Shown: positions 62,560-64,000 of the stretch, one piece after another
Numbering within the stretch: position 1 is the first letter of the stretch
Layout of the letters: every line of letters begins with the position of its first letter
Assembly (NCBI GenBank): GCA_043228905.1
Contig: JBHGNT010000010.1
Location: 186,001 to 250,000, forward strand
Direction of reading: 5' to 3'
Length of the DNA stretch: 64,000 nt
Source: Azolla caroliniana
Lineage: Eukaryota; Polypodiophyta
Translations under genes and position numbers: made by a program
Notes under the pieces: model-generated
Told to the model about the DNA's origin: nothing
The model's database searches: none
What the model saw: only the letters and a program-made list of their open reading frames with translations

Positions 62560-64000
62560 CTCAAATTTGGTAATTTCTTCATGTCTCTCGACCTGAGTTT
62601 CAAAATCTTGATTTTTTAATTCCATATCTTAGGTAGCGTTGTTAGCTTCGATTCGCATGTTTGAACACAAAAATCCGGGATCACACGAGCCAGGTATGAA
62701 CATTTTAATTTACTCACGGGCTCCTCTCAACTCCCTCCTCAAATTTGGTAATTTCTTCATGTCTCTCGACCTGAGTTTCAAAATCTTGATTTTTTAATTC
62801 TATATCATAGGTAGTGTTGTTAGCTTCGAATCGCATGTTTGAACACAAAAATCCGGGATAACACGAGGCAGGTATGAACATTTTAATTTACTCACGGGCT
62901 CCTCTCAACTCCCTCCTCAAATTTGGTAATTTCTTCATGTCTCTCGACCTGAGTTTCAAAATCTTGATTTTTTAATTCCATATCTTAGGTAGCGTTGTTA
63001 GCTTCGAATCGCATGTATGTTTGAACACAAAAATCCGGGATAACACGAGGCAGGTATGAACATTTTAATTTACTCACGGGCTCCTCTCAACACCCTCCTC
63101 AAATTTGGTAATTTCTTCATGTCTCTCGACCTGAGTTTCAAAATCTTGATTTTTTAATTCCATTTCTTAGGTAGCGTTGTTAGCTTCGAATCGCATGTTT
63201 GAACACAAAAATCCGGGATCACACGAGCCAGGTATGAACATTTTAATTTACTCACGGGCTCCTCTCAACTCCCTCTTCTAACTCGCTAATTTGTTCATGT
63301 CTCTCGACCTGAGTCTCAAAATTTTGATTTATTAATTCCATATCTTAGGTAGCGTTGTTAGCTTCGAATCACATGTTTGAACACAAAAATCCGATATCAC
63401 ATGGGCCAGGTATGAACATTTTAATTTACTCACGGGCTCTTCTCAACTCCCTCCTCAAATTTGGTACTTTCTTCATGTCTCTCGACCTGAGTTTCAAAAT
63501 CTTGATTTTTTAATTCTATAACATAGGTAGCGTTGTTAGCTTCGAATCCCATGTTTGAACACAAAAATCCGGGATCACACGAGCCAGGTATGAACATTTT
63601 AATTTACTCTCCGGCTCTTCTCAACTCCCTCTTCTAACTTGCCAATTTCTTCATGTCTCTCGACCTGAGTTTCAAAATCTTGATTTTTTAAGTCCATATT
63701 CTAGGTAGCGTTGTTAGCTTCGAATCGCAAGTTTGAACCCAAAAATCCGAGATCACACGAGCCAGGTATGAATATTTTAAATTAGTCACGGGCTCTTCTC
63801 AACTCCTTGCTCAAATTTGGTAATTTCTTCATGTCTCTCGACCTGCGTTTCAAAATCTTGATTTTTTAATTCCATATGATAGGTAGCGTTGTTAGCTTCG
63901 AATCGCATGTTTGGACACAAAAATCCGGGGTCACACGAACCAGGTATAAACATTTTAATTTACTCAAGCGCTCTTCTCAACTCCCTCTTCAAATTTGGTA
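62560..64000. repeat. Third, partial copy of the region C 14-monomer unit, cut by the window end
   Basis: Aligns with 58641-60081 at offset 3919 for 1441 bp, up to the last base. It includes ggtagtgttg, gataacacgaggc, the 4-bp insertion at 63016, ctcaacaccc, ccatttcttagg, gagtctcaaaattttg, gtatgaatatttt and tttggacacaa. A private change is ttttttaagtcc near 63690. The block very likely continues beyond the window. Confidence 0.87.
63010..63025. repeat. 4-bp insertion in a monomer (copy 3)
   Basis: The gcatgtatgtttg form again, 3919 bp after copy 2 (22 monomers plus 3 bp). It confirms that the third block belongs to the same lineage. Confidence 0.84.

Larger units (their letters stand above)
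1..64000. repeat. Satellite DNA array, 178-bp monomer, about 360 head-to-tail copies
   Basis: The same 178-base unit recurs without interruption. For example, the motif atgtctctcg falls at 31, 209, 387, 564 and 742, giving steps of 178, 178, 177 and 178. Every monomer reads in the same direction, and I found no reverse-complement copies, no spacer DNA and no inserted element. The plus strand is pyrimidine-rich in one half (ctcctctcaactccctcctc and tctctcgacc). Composition is about 39% GC, counted on the reference monomer. Tandem arrays of 150-180 bp units are typical of eukaryotic centromeric or pericentromeric heterochromatin; that placement is inference, since the family is not one I recognise. 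There is no gene in any part of the window, so every stretch over 300 bases is accounted for by this array. Confidence 0.98.

Noticed and set aside
1-64000. CENP-B box in the monomer
   Set aside because: TTCG and CGGG both occur (positions 17-20 and 46-49), but the spacing is far longer than in the 17-bp box and the core arrangement TTCGnnnnAnnCGGG is not present in the subtypes I examined.
1-64000. tRNA or tRNA-derived SINE, from the B-box-like gcttcgaatcgc
   Set aside because: The match to the RNA polymerase III B box is partial. The flanks form only two pairs of a T-stem, and there is no A box at proper spacing and no cloverleaf.
1-64000. CRISPR array
   Set aside because: Repeats are contiguous 178-bp units without unique spacers, and the DNA is a eukaryotic-type satellite; there are no cas genes.
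1-64000. Transposon, LTR or inserted unique sequence
   Set aside because: I followed the phase of the monomer through the window. All length anomalies are explained by small deletions, a 54-bp internal duplication or a short filler. No terminal repeats or target-site duplications were found.
1-64000. Known 178-bp Arabidopsis centromere satellite or 171-bp primate alpha satellite
   Set aside because: The length is similar, but the monomer shows no recognisable resemblance in sequence to either as I know them, so no family name was assigned.
1-64000. Promoters from TATA-like words (tatatcat, tttttaatt)
   Set aside because: They recur in almost every monomer with no associated gene or initiator context, so they cannot be separated from AT-rich satellite sequence.

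Overview
The whole window is one satellite DNA array. A monomer of 178 bp (about 39% GC) is repeated head-to-tail from base 1 to base 64000. By adding up phase and the indels I could see, I count about 360 monomers. All lie in the same orientation. I saw no unique sequence, transposon, rRNA or tRNA gene, telomere repeat or credible protein gene. This points to a eukaryotic chromosome, most likely centromeric or pericentromeric heterochromatin of a plant or animal. A monomer near 178 bp is typical of centromere satellites, but I do not recognise this family and cannot name the species. The window starts at monomer position 99 and ends at position 120, counting the monomer at 54258..54435 as positions 1-178.

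The monomers are related variants, and blocks of several monomers are copied as units. Region A (1 to ~28.4 kb) holds an 11-monomer higher-order repeat (HOR) of 1957 bp (about 14.7-20.0 kb, with a relative at 1-2.2 kb). It also holds a near-perfect ~9 kb duplication (655-9664 against 18574-27451). Region B (~28.5-47 kb) is marked by a private variant, a tttctcg form of the tctctcg motif, at 13 places spaced in 8-, 7- and 6-monomer steps. It includes a 14-monomer HOR of 2479 bp at 29.3-34.3 kb, a third copy at 40.3-42.8 kb and an apparently perfect 6-monomer duplication at 34.6-36.8 kb. Region C (~47-64 kb) has a 10-monomer duplication (1780 bp), a 14-monomer tandem duplication (2496 bp) with a third partial copy running off the window, and a 3-monomer duplication (534 bp).

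A few monomers have abnormal length and record individual rearrangements: 129 bp (1988), 133 bp (52064), 232 bp (53086), four sharing a 13-bp deletion and three sharing a 4-bp insertion. Three of the breakpoints lie at short shared words (gatt, ca, atatca), as expected from slippage or microhomology-mediated repair inside a tandem array.

No genes work together here. Any function is structural: nucleosome or kinetochore chromatin, heterochromatin, or satellite transcription. The notable content is the layered record of unequal exchange and local homogenisation, plus a contrast between strongly conserved and variable zones within the monomer. All comparisons were made by eye, so block ends are good to a few bases where markers allowed and otherwise to some tens of bases.
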